Shown piece after piece: positions 23,301 to 33,880 of a stretch of 64,000 bases of DNA. A model generated the notes under the pieces. That model did not search any database. It saw nothing but the letters and a program-made list of their open reading frames with translations, and was not told where the DNA came from. The position numbers were made by a program, and so were the translations under genes. The stretch covers positions 193,467 to 257,466 of the forward strand of contig JANPWX010000255.1 of the NCBI GenBank assembly GCA_024734555.1, written 5' to 3'. Position 1 is the first letter of the stretch, and every line of letters begins with the position of its first letter. Origin of the DNA: Trochalopteron elliotii (lineage: Eukaryota; Chordata; Aves; Passeriformes; Leiothrichidae).

Positions 23301-26300
23301 ATGAAAGAATCCCATTTTGCCTTTATTCCCTGTTTTATCTCGGGTAAAATGAGGATATGTGCAGGTATGCAGTGTGGATCAAGCATCCCCCAGCAGAAGC
23401 TGTCTGTCATCTGTGCTCAGTCATTACAGCCTCACGAGTGCTGCTGGAAGCTGCTTTTACACTCTTGCCCCAGAGAATTTCCAGCCCACGCTCCAGAAAG
23501 AGAATGAGCAGTTGGAATATTTGGGAAGAGCACCCTGTGCTGGGAGAGAAGGAGCTGCAGGGCAGCTCGTGGGGGCTGTGAGGTGTTTGTGTGTGACACA
23601 TACACCAGAAATTCATCTGCAGGAGTTCTTCATGCACCAGCAGCTTTTGTTCTTTACAAAAGCTTTATATGCTGTGCAAGTGCTGCTGAAGTGTCAGGCA
23701 GGTAGAAGGGACTTCATTAACATGCCCTACAACGTGAGCATCAAGGAATCCCTGTAATAAAAGCTTAACTAGAGGAGGAAAAGCCTGTTAAGCTGCATTT
23801 GAAAGCACTGTCTCATCAAGGAACAAGTGCTCCTCTGGTAAGTAGTTTTGCAGTTTTGATGCCAGGTGCTTAAGAACTCCAAGCTCTGTGTTGCATTTTG
23901 ATGTTTTGGGAGCTGGAAGTCAAATAGGGATCCCAAGGAGCTTGTTAAAACTTTTTTGGGGGTTTTAGAGAAAGCTGCTGCACTCTGAAGTTCTGGCAGG
24001 TGAAGGCTCCAAGACGAGTTGTGTTGATCTCACCACACAATCAGAGCTCTGCTGTGCTCAGTCCTCGGCTTTGTTTTCTTTTGCCCTCCCTGCTTGCTTT
24101 GTTATGCCAAGTGTCAGGTCTTGAGGGGGCTGAAAACGAGTTAAAACCTTTTTCATTAAATGGCTGGATGGCTTCTGGGACTGTTTCACCATTGGGCTGT
24201 GAGCAGAAATGGGACCCAAGGTGGTTGTGTACATGAGGTAAAGCCATTTGATGGCTGTTTAGTGGTGCCTGGAATGAAAGAAGTGCTGGTGACTTTAACA
24301 CTCGGAAGGCAGCATCCCTTTATAGACACAACATCACTGATGCTGGTCAGTCTCCAGCAGGGAGGCCAAAGGCTGAGTGGTCCATAAAAACGCCATGGAG
24401 AGCATCCTTCTAGAGCTGGAAACAGCACTAGAGAATTTCAGCTCCTCTCTCTTGTAAGCAAATGTCGATTTTTTTAGCAGCACATTGTGAGCAAAAAGCC
24501 AACTTCTCAAAGGAACAGCAGTGACACTCTCCTGTCACATATGTGCTTTGGCTGGGTCTGATTATCTTGGATCCACGATGTGTTTTCTGTGTTTGTTAAC
24601 ACAAATCTTTCCTCCTGAGCAGGTCTGCATTGCTGGGAAGACATTGACAAGTTAAACTCTTTCCCCAAGCTGGAGGAAGTGAAATTGCTGGGAATTCCTC
24701 TGCTGCAGTCTTACACCACCGAGGAGCGCAGGAAGCTGCTAATAGCCAGGTCTGTTGGTTTGTTCTGCTCAGCAGAAACGTGACAAGGCAAGGAAGGGGT
24801 GGGAGCAGGTAATCCAAGGAAGAGGCTGGCAGGAGATGAAGTTCTGGGTGAATGCAGAAAGATTGGAGCTTGTTTTGTGGAAAAGTCAGAGAAGTGAAAA
24901 TGTTAAATCTGACTGCTCTGCTCCTCTGGGGATTTTGTGAGTCTCCTACAAATCTGTGCACATGTGGTGCATATCTGTGGTGAAATGAAAATGTTAAATT
25001 TTGAATGTTCTCCAGAAATTACATGGAACTTTCCCCACTCTCTCAAAGGGATTGAGGCCTGAGCTTCCTGGCAGGAATTCTCTAATAATGTTAAAGCTGA
25101 GACACTTCTGATGTGACTGCCTTGCTGGTGAGGCTGTCTGGGCTCCCCTGGTGGCTGACTGTGGCTCTTGGTGTGTGCCTGCAGGTTGCCATCCATCACC
25201 AAGCTCAACGGCAGCATCGTGGCCGACGGCGAGCGCGAGGACTCGGAGCGCTTCTTCATCCGCTACTACATGGAGTTTCCCGAGGAGGAGGTGCCCTTCA
25301 GGTAGGGATTCTCTGCAATTCCTGCAGGTAGGGATTCAGGTAGGAATTCAGGTAGGAATTCCTGCAATGGAGAGCAAGGACAGAAGGGTGGGGACTGGCC
25401 AGGTGATGGGGAATATGTGCCAGGTGTTTGGTGAAAAAAGCATCCCTCACCTTCCTCCGGCCGTGGCTCCTTCAATCTCTTTGGGCTGAAATTGTTCTAT
25501 TATTGTTGTCTGATGATTTGTAGGGTCACTCCTGAGTCAGATTTGGTCTTAAAAGTGCCTGTGTCAAGGGACATTAAACAACAGGACTGGTCAGTTCATA
25601 ACCTTCATTATTTCTTGGCCTTTCCCATGGCTCCCTTCATAATCCACCTGTCTTAGGGAGTGCCCAAAGCCAGGACACATCGTCCTCTCCACTGCCAGGC
25701 CAGGGCATCTAATCCTCTGGACCATCTGGTGTGTGGGATGTGGCTGGCAAGGGGAAACTGTCCCCTCACTTTCAGGCCTGCAAATCACAAGTCTGATGGG
25801 TTTTCTTTGCCAAAAAAGTACATCCAATGATCCGTTCATCTTGGTAAACTAATGAACTTGGACAGATGCTGTTCAGTCTGTATCTTTGTTTGTGCCAGCA
25901 TCCACTTACTGCTTCTAATGGGTTGAGGAGGGACCATGGAGCATCAGGCCACTGCCTTTACCTGCCCTCAGCCCTAAACCCTCATGTGCTTTTGGACAGC
26001 AAAGCTTTATTATCCTTTTTTTACAGAAAAGGGGTAGGACAGAAGTGTGTGTGTGACTCTGAGGGTACAGACAGAGGTGGGGACACACTGAAGGTCACAG
26101 GTATGGCCTGGCATGGATGACAGAGGTGCAAATGGAATCTGCTCAGTGTTTTCCTCTGTTAAACTCTCAGCTAAAATGCCTCTTGTTTTTCTAAAGCACT
26201 GGATATGTGACTTGTCAATCCAGTAAGGGGGTGCGAAGGCTGGAATGGGGAATGAGGGCATGGCATTTTGTGTGAATATTAATAGGGTCAGTGATTATAA

Positions 26301-29300
26301 TGTTTGTTAAAAGCATGCTGGGGTCAGTTCAGAGGCAGAGGGAGACAAGACAGCTGGTGCTTTTTCTGAGGACAAGTCCTGACTTGTAATTTTAGAGGGC
26401 CTTGAAGCGTAAAAATTGAAGGAAATATTGGAAGGGATAACAGCAGAGACAGAATGCAGGAGGGGAAGGGGAGACTGGGACTGTGAGCTCATGGTGCTGC
26501 TCCCAAAAGGGATTAATTTCCATAACTTTTCATATTTCATGTGTTTGGTGGTGACAGAATGTCAGTGATCCATATATTGCTGGGAAGGACACAGTGGGGT
26601 CCAGCTTTGGGCACTCATGATGCAGAGGACATGGGTTTTGGGAACAGACTGTGTGTTACACATCACCACACACCACTGGGATGGGTTTGCAGGTGGGACC
26701 TCACCCATCCAAGAAAACCAGGCTGATTTTGACCAACACACCAGCTTTATGCTAGAAAAATTACCTCCCCCTCAGACTTCTTAGCCTTTAAACACGGTTA
26801 CTGCCTTTTTCATGGTCAATGGCCTCTTTGTCCAAATCCCTTCATCTGTGCAGCATTTCCAAGAGACTTCTGCAGTTACCAGAGAGGCTTGTTCTGTCCT
26901 GGAGGGTTTGGGTGCCACTGCAGGCTGTTTTCTAGTGAGGCTGCAGATGGCTGAGAGTGTCCCCAGTGCTGGGTTTCAGTTCCTGGACCCACAGTCAGCA
27001 GCCCTGATCCGAAGGGAGACCTGGCATTCCTTGCAGAGGGATTTTGTGTCTGTTTGTTGCTAAAGCTTCCCCTTTCCTCGCTCCCAAATCTGGTGTGGTG
27101 GCTCCAAAAGTGGTTTGTAATGAGAAACTAATCAGGACACACATGTTGTGGCTGGGGTCTGACATCTGCATTGCAGTGCTGCCTCGAGCAGAGGGAGAAC
27201 AACTTGAGCAAACTTCCCAGTGGGAGCAGAGGACAGCTTCCCCCCTCTGGACTGGCAAGCTGTAGCCTGTGATAAGCTCTGTCACCAGAACCCCTCTGCT
27301 TGCTGCATTGCTGTCTGCAGCTGGAAGGGATCAGGCAGGCAGGGAAATGGAAGGAACAATTTATCTCTGTGGATGTCGTGGCTATAGGGAGCACAATCCA
27401 ATATTGGCTGTCTCGTGGAGTGACGTCCTCGTGTCTGGGGGGTTTTAATGAGCCCTCTGCTTGTCTGCTCCACTGTTTATCTGCAGAGTATCACAGGCAC
27501 TTTCAGCCAGGCTCAGATCTTCAGCAGCCTCAGTGTCTGCCAGGCTGCAAGGGGTGATTAGAAAAGTCTCCAGGGTGCCTATTATTGGGGTCCAAAACAT
27601 CCATGTACCATTCTGCCTTGGTCCTGATTGATTCGAGGGCAGCCAGTCACTCACACTCCCCACTTCCTTTGCAGCTCACAAACTAAGGAGCAGGCTGCAA
27701 AGCTCATTCTGCCCTTCCTCAACACAAGAAAATTTCAGACAGCTTGACCCACCACATGTTTACAGCACATATTTGGATAATCGTGGCTCTCTCGTGGTGG
27801 TTCTCTCTCTCAGCTTGTCTGAAATTTGTCCCCCTCTTTATCCTCTCCCCAGTTCACTCTTAGTGCATGGATCATGACAGTAATTGTGGCTGGCCCAGAA
27901 GTTGTTGCTGGTCTGCAGCAGCAGAGATGCTGAGAATTACAGGGATGTCCCAGAGGGGCACAGGAGGCCCCTCTGAGGGTTTGGAGCAGCAAGAGGGGGG
28001 TTCCTCTCTCCCTCTTTCCCATCAGATGTTGCTGCTGGCAAATCCTTCCAGAGAAAGAGAAATCCTCCTCAATGCTGGCACGTTGGCTGGCATTTGTTCT
28101 GCCTGCAGGTGGGTTGAAGGAGGGGAATGTTGTTTTCTCTCAGCACTAATGGCTTTCCCAGATAAATGGGGCTGCTCCTTCCACCCCAGTGCCTGTGAGA
28201 GCAGGGCACCATCCCACTTTTGGACTGTCTGGTTGTGTCCGTGGGACTGGGGAAATCCTAGTGCCTTGTGGCCCTTACCTCAGTGCCCAGCACACAGAGG
28301 GGCTGCTGTTCTCCAGGAACATTCCTGCCTCCAGCAGGACTCCCTGGGGGCACCCAGCCTGCCAGATCCCGTCGCTGCCGCGGGGGCTGTGACACCGTGC
28401 CCGTCGCATTCAGCCCCGCCTGGGATCGGGAGCACAAAGCCCTTTCTGTGCAGGGGCTCTGAAACGTTACCTGTCCTCTCAGCAGCTCTCAGCCTTTGTC
28501 ATCTCAATCCCATTGTGTTTTGTGCTGCCACTCCTCCTCTTTCCCAGCCAGGCAGGGAGATCCAGCCTGGCCCGATGGGAGTGATACCAGGGGGGTGAGG
28601 GTGACACAGATTTTCCATTGCAGGGACCTTGGGAAGAGCACTCAGAGAACTTGGCTGCAAGGACAGGGTGACAGTGGAGTGTGTGCCCCTGCTAGTAAAA
28701 TTCCCATCTTGTTTTAGAGCAGGTGTGAGGGATCAGCTGGCAAGAAGTGCCGTGTTTGTTATCAGCTCTCAAATTGTGCAGCAGCTCACCTTGCTTTGGT
28801 GATCTTGATGATCCTGTGCTCAGTGGAGTGTAACATTTGGGACCTAGCTGGCCTTTTGGAAAACAGCAGGAATGGCTGATGATCAGTTAAGTCATGAGGT
28901 CACAGATACTGGGAATCTAAACAGAAGGCTGTGTCCTTTTTGTGAGCACTGGCTTGGTTCTGGCACTCTTCAGTGAAGTGTTTTCACTGGAGCAGGAGGT
29001 GTGGAGTTGTGAGCACAGCGTCCTGTCTTTCTTCCAAATCCCACTGCAGCCACGGCTGGGATTTCTCAAACTGTAGGAGCCCAAACTGTGCTGCTCAGTT
29101 TTGTCAGGAAGCTGGTTTGAGACCAGTCAGCTCAAACATCTCAGGCTGGTGGTCACTTCACCTTCCTCAGCAAGACACCTCTCCCCAGTGGGACCCTGTG
29201 CTCATGTCAGTGCCACAGTGCAGCCTGGGGACTGTGGGACAAAGTGCCTGGAGTGCTTGGCCTTTCTGGGGCTTCAGGCTGGAATCAGGGTCAGTGTTGT

Positions 29301-29991
29301 CTCATGTGGGGAACACTCAGTGTAGCCCTGGTTCATGCCTGAGGTGTTTTGGTTTTCTGAAATTCCTTTCCCAGGGAATTTTCTGTAAAGAAGAGAAATG
29401 GTTTTGTAACGGCAAATTTGTTTACATGTTTTCCCTAGGAGGGACTTCTTCTTGATGTCCCTCTGCTCTGACCAATGTGAGTGAAGAGGTTTGTCTTCTT
29501 GTCACCAATCAAATTGGTCTGGGTAGAATAGTATAGAAAGGGACACATTCCCAAGAATAAAGGAGTCATTTTCAGCCTTCTGAAGCTGGAGTCTTTGTGT
29601 CATTGTGGCGTAAAACAGCATCATCCCAGAGCTGTGAAATATGCATAACTGTGAACTTGCTGAATTTCCCAGGTATCACGAGCTGGTGACCAAGTACGGG
29701 AAGCTGGAGCCCCTGGCAGTGGTGGATCTGCGGCCTCAGAGCAGCGCCAAGGTGGAGGTTCACTTCCAGGACAAGGTGGAGGAGATGTCCATCCGCCTCG
29801 ACCAGACTGTGGCAGAGCTGAAGAAGCACTTAAAAACTGTGGTGCAGCTGTCAACAAGCAACATGCTGCTCTTCTACTTGGACCAGGAAGCTCCTTTTGG
29901 TCCCGAGGAGATGAAATACAGCTCGAGGGCGCTGCATTCCTACGGCATCCGGGATGGAGATAAAATCTACGTGGAGCCCAGAATGAAATAG
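17209..29991 (+). CDS. TBCEL: TBCEL, tubulin-folding cofactor E-like protein (complete, 7 coding exons)
   Basis: Coding exons: 17209-17341, 19531-19670, 21635-21816, 22772-23028, 24623-24749, 25185-25301, 29673-29991. The join is 1275 nt, 424 residues plus TAG, with no frame break; 424 is also the human length as I recall it. TBCEL is a cytosolic leucine-rich-repeat protein related to tubulin cofactor E. It lacks the CAP-Gly domain of TBCE and is known to destabilise tubulin and microtubules. The protein starts [20 protein letters not shown]. Leucine-rich repeats occupy roughly residues 45-300 ([56 protein letters not shown]). A ubiquitin-like domain fills about residues 335-424 ([18 protein letters not shown] ... 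[11 protein letters not shown]). The start has a good context (A at -3, G at +4). The gene lies between GRIK4 and TECTA on the same strand. Confidence 0.97.
17535..17640 (-). mobile_element. CR1 LINE fragment, minus orientation
   Basis: CATGACAGAATCAGAATTAG...TTCATTTGGGTTGAAGGGACC...TCTCCAGGTTCCAGCCC: the diverged antisense 3' tail of CR1. Confidence 0.75.
19046..19133. repeat. 22-bp tandem repeat, four units
   Basis: Four consecutive units of GAAATGTTTAAATACCTCCC plus AA. Units 1 and 2 are identical; unit 3 and the end of unit 4 carry substitutions. Lies in TBCEL intron 2. Confidence 0.95.
19531..19670 (+). CDS. TBCEL: TBCEL coding exon 3
   Basis: Acceptor GGTTTTCAG, donor GAG|GTAAAA. Encodes residues 45-91 and ends on a codon boundary. 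Carries the first leucine-rich motifs ([30 protein letters not shown]). Confidence 0.97.
19671..21634 (+). other. TBCEL: TBCEL intron 3
   Basis: About 2 kb. It contains a MIR-like SINE (about 19984-20187). The acceptor side has a T-rich tract (21599-21611) before CTCCCCACTCAG. Nothing else recognisable. Confidence 0.85.
19984..20187 (+). mobile_element. MIR-like ancient SINE (CORE-SINE family)
   Basis: The order of words follows the MIR consensus: GATTCCCAGCTTTGCCACTG (MIR: aatcccggctctgccact), GTGGGCAAGGTATTTATTCCC (ttgggcaagttacttaacc), CCTTATCTGCAGAAGAG then TAATAATATTTACC (tcatctgtaaaatggggataataatagtacc), and GTGCTTGGATGAAATAATG then CTCAATAAATG (gcgcttag...gctcaataaatg). Old and diverged. 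A small insertion-like difference lies near 20100. Confidence 0.65.
21635..21816 (+). CDS. TBCEL: TBCEL coding exon 4
   Basis: Acceptor CCCCACTCAG, donor CCAGA|GTAAGC. Encodes residues 92-151 plus two bases of D152. Leucine-rich repeats [14 protein letters not shown] and [13 protein letters not shown] are visible. Confidence 0.97.
21817..22771 (+). other. TBCEL: TBCEL intron 4
   Basis: About 950 bases of single-copy-looking intron. No repeat or exon recognised. An ATG-containing frame runs into exon 5 from 22665, but the homology begins only at 22772, after CCCTGTGCAG. Confidence 0.85.
22772..23028 (+). CDS. TBCEL: TBCEL coding exon 5
   Basis: Acceptor CCCTGTGCAG, donor GTCAG|GTGAGA. Encodes residues 152-237 plus one base: central leucine-rich repeats [42 protein letters not shown] and [13 protein letters not shown]. 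Confidence 0.97.
23029..24622 (+). other. TBCEL: TBCEL intron 5
   Basis: About 1.6 kb; no repeat array or additional exon recognised. A short MIR-like phrase (TTTTATCTCGGGTAAAATGAGG, near 23333-23354) is too little to call an element. Confidence 0.8.
24623..24749 (+). CDS. TBCEL: TBCEL coding exon 6
   Basis: Acceptor CTCCTGAGCAG, donor GCCAG|GTCTGT. Encodes residues 238-279 plus two bases. Last leucine-rich repeat ([15 protein letters not shown]) and the [12 protein letters not shown] segment. Confidence 0.96.
24750..25184 (+). other. TBCEL: TBCEL intron 6
   Basis: 435 bases. No feature recognised. Confidence 0.85.
25185..25301 (+). CDS. TBCEL: TBCEL coding exon 7
   Basis: Acceptor GTGCCTGCAG, donor TTCAG|GTAGGG. 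Encodes residues 280-318 plus two bases: LRR cap [19 protein letters not shown] and the SERFFIRYY linker to the ubiquitin-like domain. The donor is followed by tandem copies of itself (25325-25356). Confidence 0.96.
25299..25360 (+). repeat. TBCEL: Tandem copies of the TBCEL exon 7 splice donor
   Basis: The real donor CAGGTAGGGATTC is repeated as CAGGTAGGGATT, CAGGTAGGAATT and CAGGTAGGAATT. GT dinucleotides fall at 25302, 25328, 25340 and 25352, and the last three form a 12-bp tandem array. Use of any downstream copy would read TAG immediately after the normal exon end. Confidence 0.9.
25302..29672 (+). other. TBCEL: TBCEL intron 7
   Basis: Largest TBCEL intron, about 4.4 kb. It begins with the donor-copy array. 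A weak antisense MIR-like stretch lies near 26005-26130. No further exon is seen. Confidence 0.8.
26005..26130 (-). mobile_element. Possible MIR/L2-type remnant, minus orientation
   Basis: TTTATTATCCTTTTTTTACAG then AAAAGGGG, and later ACTGAAGGTCACAGGTATGG, resemble the antisense MIR words tattatccccattttacagatgagg and cccaaggtcacacag. Short and weak. Confidence 0.3.
29673..29991 (+). CDS. TBCEL: TBCEL coding exon 8 (ubiquitin-like domain, stop)
   Basis: Acceptor TGAATTTCCCAG; ends in TAG at 29989-29991. Encodes residues 319-424: the [15 protein letters not shown] linker and the ubiquitin-like fold ([54 protein letters not shown]). Confidence 0.97.
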
Positions 29992-31115
29992 CCTTTCTGC
30001 CCACACCCACACGCCCCCCACACACCCACACACATGCATTGAGGAGTTTGTTGCAAGGTTTTTATTTCGGTTGGTTGGTTGAGGTTTGGTTGTGTTTCTG
30101 TAGCAGGTGATTTCTTAGCCCGGAGGAAGTGCCCTGATCTGAGAACCATGGCCACCATCCATTGCAGGTGACCTTGAGGTGACAATTGACTTCAGGATGT
30201 GTGTTTCAGTGTGGGCAATACCTTGATGTTTCCTTTGATGCTCCGGTATACTCGTGATTTGGCATGAATGGTCAGTTGTTCAAGCTAAACAATGCCAGGG
30301 TCCATAAGGGAGGAGACAGCTCGGTGCAGATTTTGACCTGTTGTTTTCTTTTCCTAAATTTTTTGGTGTTTTGCTCCACCAGAGCTCCCTTTGGCCTAGC
30401 TATCCAACTGTGGCTCGAGCTTGCTGTAGTATTTTCTTGCAGCTTGGTGCTGTCTCAACCTTTTGTTGTGCTCGAGTTCACAGGAAAGGTCTCCATCAGT
30501 ATTCTGCTTGATTCAGAGCTCAGGTACTTTAGTGCATCCACTTCACTCCACTGGTTTGCTTTCTGTGAGTGCACAAAATGGGGGAAAGAAAAAGAACTTC
30601 CCAGAAAGAAACTTTCTTTCCAAAGTGCACGCTCTATATCCACCTGATTTCTTGGGGAAAAAAAGAGGTTTTGGCTGCTGTACCCATCTCACACGGTGCC
30701 TGCAGCCTGTGGGGATAAAGGTGTGTTGGAAAGTGAATTTTGGGAGGTGGTGGATGAGCGCTGTGTTGGAAGGGCTTTTAGAGCAACAGGTCAACAAGGG
30801 GTCGAAGAGCAGCTTCCCCCGTTGGCCGTTGTCCATCCTGATGCTGAAGAGATCCTCCTTGCACTTCACCTTGTACCAGTGGCTGCTGCAGGTGGAATGG
30901 CTAAAATTCCTCTCCTGGGAGGGAGGAAGAGTCAAGTTGAAGTTTGTGTTCGTTGCTGTTGCACCAGTTCAAACCCAGCACTTTCCCCGGGGCCCCTGGC
31001 CGGGGCTCCCCACGTAGGGCCCGGACGCGGAGGAGGTGTCGGCTCGGATCAGCCCCTGGCAGTGGAGGAGTTACAAAACAGCTGGACTCATGTTGGCTGT
31101 TCAGCAGGTTTCACA

Positions 31116-31134
31116 CTCTCTCTCTCTCTCTCTC
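31116..31134. repeat. (CT)n microsatellite
   Basis: About nine and a half CT units in the TBCEL downstream region. Confidence 0.9.
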
Positions 31135-32222
31135 GGCTTCCCCCACGTGCCCCTGGTAGGCTGCTGCTTCACCTAGTCCCTGTTTTCCACTGCAGGGCAG
31201 ATCCCCTGCGTGCTCACTGAGATCCTCCTTCCTTTCTCTCTTGTTTCGCTTTCCTGTGTCTTCCCTGCTCCAAGTTCAAGACTTCCCCAGTTTCCTGGTT
31301 GCAAGCAGCTGCAGAGCAGTTTTTGGAGCTGTGCAGCGAGGGCTCTAGTTACACATGAACTCCTGACCTTCATTTTGAAATGCTCCCTTTGTCCCCACGT
31401 GCACTTTCTTGCCCAGGATGCTTTTGCCCACATCACCGAGCTCCTTTGGTATTCTTGGAGTTGTGTATTTCTCTTCACCTTTTACCTGGATTGTGGGGTG
31501 GGATCAGTGGGGAGGGGGATGAAGTATTATTATCTCATAGTCTTCATGTTTAGGATGTGGGGATTGTTCAGAGGGGATTAGTTCCTTATCCAAAGCAAGG
31601 GTTAAAACGGGAGGATTTAAAACAAGTTGCTAATTTGTGCCTCATTGCCCCTGCCAAAAATAGCAATTTCTTGGCCCCGTTGAGATGAGCAATAGGGAAG
31701 GGAGTGAGATTTTTCCATAGGTAGCATAGATTTTCCATAGATCCATGGTACCTGTAAACTAAACAGCAGGGAGATACTGGCAGTGTAACATAAAATGATG
31801 CTTTTATAAGCTAGAGCTTTACTGAAGATGTATTTTCCATTTGGGCAGCGAAAATAATTTGCTGCCTGATAAGCAGAACCCTTAAGCCAACACTTCTGTA
31901 TGATATATACATACCTACCAATAGGAAAAGTTGTGGTTAATAAGATATTTTGTTATAAAGCAAAGTTTTATGAAGATATGGTTGTTTAATATTAGAAGCC
32001 TATTTCAGCCCTTGACCTCCAGTGTAAGTAGGTTATCCCTGAGTGGCTGCAGAGTCCGAGGCAAGCGACCTATGGGGATGCAAAAGTATCTCTGACCCAA
32101 TTCTCCAGAGCAGTAATTGCCTCTGTGGGTGTATTTATGGCATTGTACCTGCTATTAATGAGATGCTGTAACTCTTGACCAACTTCCCCAGCACAATTAA
32201 GTGTCTGGGTTTCAGAGAAGGG

Positions 32223-32242
32223 AATAAACAAAGGCCATTAAA
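32223..32242 (+). terminator. TBCEL: Candidate TBCEL poly(A) signals
   Basis: AATAAA at 32223 and ATTAAA at 32237, with a T/G-rich element (TTTTAAGTTTGTTTG) about 40 bases on. First canonical hexamer after the TBCEL stop codon. Confidence 0.4.
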
Positions 32243-33880
32243 AAGTGGAATGGGATGATAAAGAAGAGCCAAGTACGTGCTTTTAAGTTTGTTTGCCCAC
32301 TAAAAATTGGGCTGTCCGTGGAGGGATTGGTGCTGTCACCAGCTCAGAACTGGCAGTAAATCCTGATTCTAGTTGTGGCAGACCTGGTGGGAACTAGAAG
32401 ATGGAAAAAGAGAACACAGAAGGTTTAACAGGTGCTAGGGATTTGGTGCTGACACCCAAACCTGCTCCCTTGGTCTGTTCAGGAATGAAATCATTCCCCT
32501 GCCACTTCTCCAGGGGAAGGTTTTTCTCAAGGCATTCACCTTGTGTGCAGATAGTGGAGCAGTCATGGGATGGAAACCGAAAATCTTGGTTGGCTTCCCA
32601 AGGACAAGGACTCAGCCCCAAAACCCAGAGAGAGTTAATGTGTGCAGATGATCAGCTGTGGAAAGTAGGACCAAATGGCACACAAGGATGTGGCAAAATA
32701 CCCCAAATCCTGATACCTTGTGTGGGGAAGGGTCTCGTGTGTGTGCCACCCAACAGGGGACCATGTCTTGGGGCAAGAGGAGAAGATTTCTGAGTGGGAG
32801 AGGAGGTTTGGGTGCTGAGAGCAGGTGCAGACGTGGCAGGAGGTTTCATTTAAACCTCTGCCATGTCCAGGCACTGCTTCAGCTAAAGGTCCCTGGGTCT
32901 GTCACATCCCCTTGAGAAAACAGAACAGATTTGCAAGCTTCCCTGGCTTGTGTGTCCTTTTATCTAAGGGTGACTTTTGTTGTGTTGTTCCTGCTAGTTC
33001 ATGCAGAAAAATCAGCCACAGGCAGCCTGTGCAGTGGGCACAGCACCTGCTCCACGAGGACTTGGGTGACAGCTGTATACCAAAGTGTCACAGGGCTCTG
33101 TGTGCCCAGTTCCACACCATGCTCTTGTGTTTTTGGAAATGTTCCTGTTGAATATCCGTGTTTTTGGCCAGATGTTCTGGGCAGATCGCTGTTATGGATA
33201 TGCACGAGGTGCTGGCTGTCCTCTGCTCCCTGGCTGGGATTTGTAACCTCATTTTTTTGGGAGCTGCAGGGGTGCTGGTGGCAGGTGTGAGCCGTGGTGG
33301 TTTGGAGGAAGTGCTGCTGGGGACAGGCTGTCCCTGTGCCCTCTCCTCCTCAGGTCTGGAATCCCTCAGAGGCACCGTGGTGGCTCTGCCTCCTCGTTTG
33401 TCTGTGAGATTCCTTGGGTTCTGCTCGTGTGCAAGATTTGAGAATGCAAATGAGGTGCTTGAAGCAGCCCAGAGGCTAAAATATGTATTCCTGGCAGCTG
33501 TGCCTCCCTCGTTTGGATGTGGCACTTTTGTAGGCAGGAGAGAGACTCTGCCTTCCCCAGAGCAACATTAGAGGGGCTTCAGCCATCTCGGGCCTTTGCC
33601 TCTGTGATTGCTTTTCTGCTGTTCCTGGAAACTTCAAATATAATTTAAACATGAAGATCTGTTCTTGCCTCCCTGTTAATGTTGCATCCATATGTAATTT
33701 CAAAGAAGAAGAAGAGCTGTAAAGTGCATCTGGTTTTTTATTCTGGTTGCTCTCCCTGGGGATACACCTCCCGCTCCCACAATTTGCCTTTGGTTTGCTC
33801 GCAGACGTAGCGGTGGAATTCAGGCCAAAATAGGTCATTGGTTTGGATCAGTTCAATAAACTTATGGAAGTTTTTACACA

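Larger units (their letters stand above)
29992..33880 (+). other. TBCEL: TBCEL 3' UTR and downstream region (end uncertain)
   Basis: Begins with a CA-rich tract after the stop (30000-30036). No AATAAA occurs for over 2 kb. Candidate poly(A) signals are AATAAA 32223-32228 with ATTAAA 32237-32242 followed by GTTTGTTTG, then AATAAA at 33855-33860 and at 34152-34157. A CT microsatellite sits at 31116-31134. The stretch 31600-32260 is AT-rich, repeat-free and could be conserved UTR. Confidence 0.45.
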
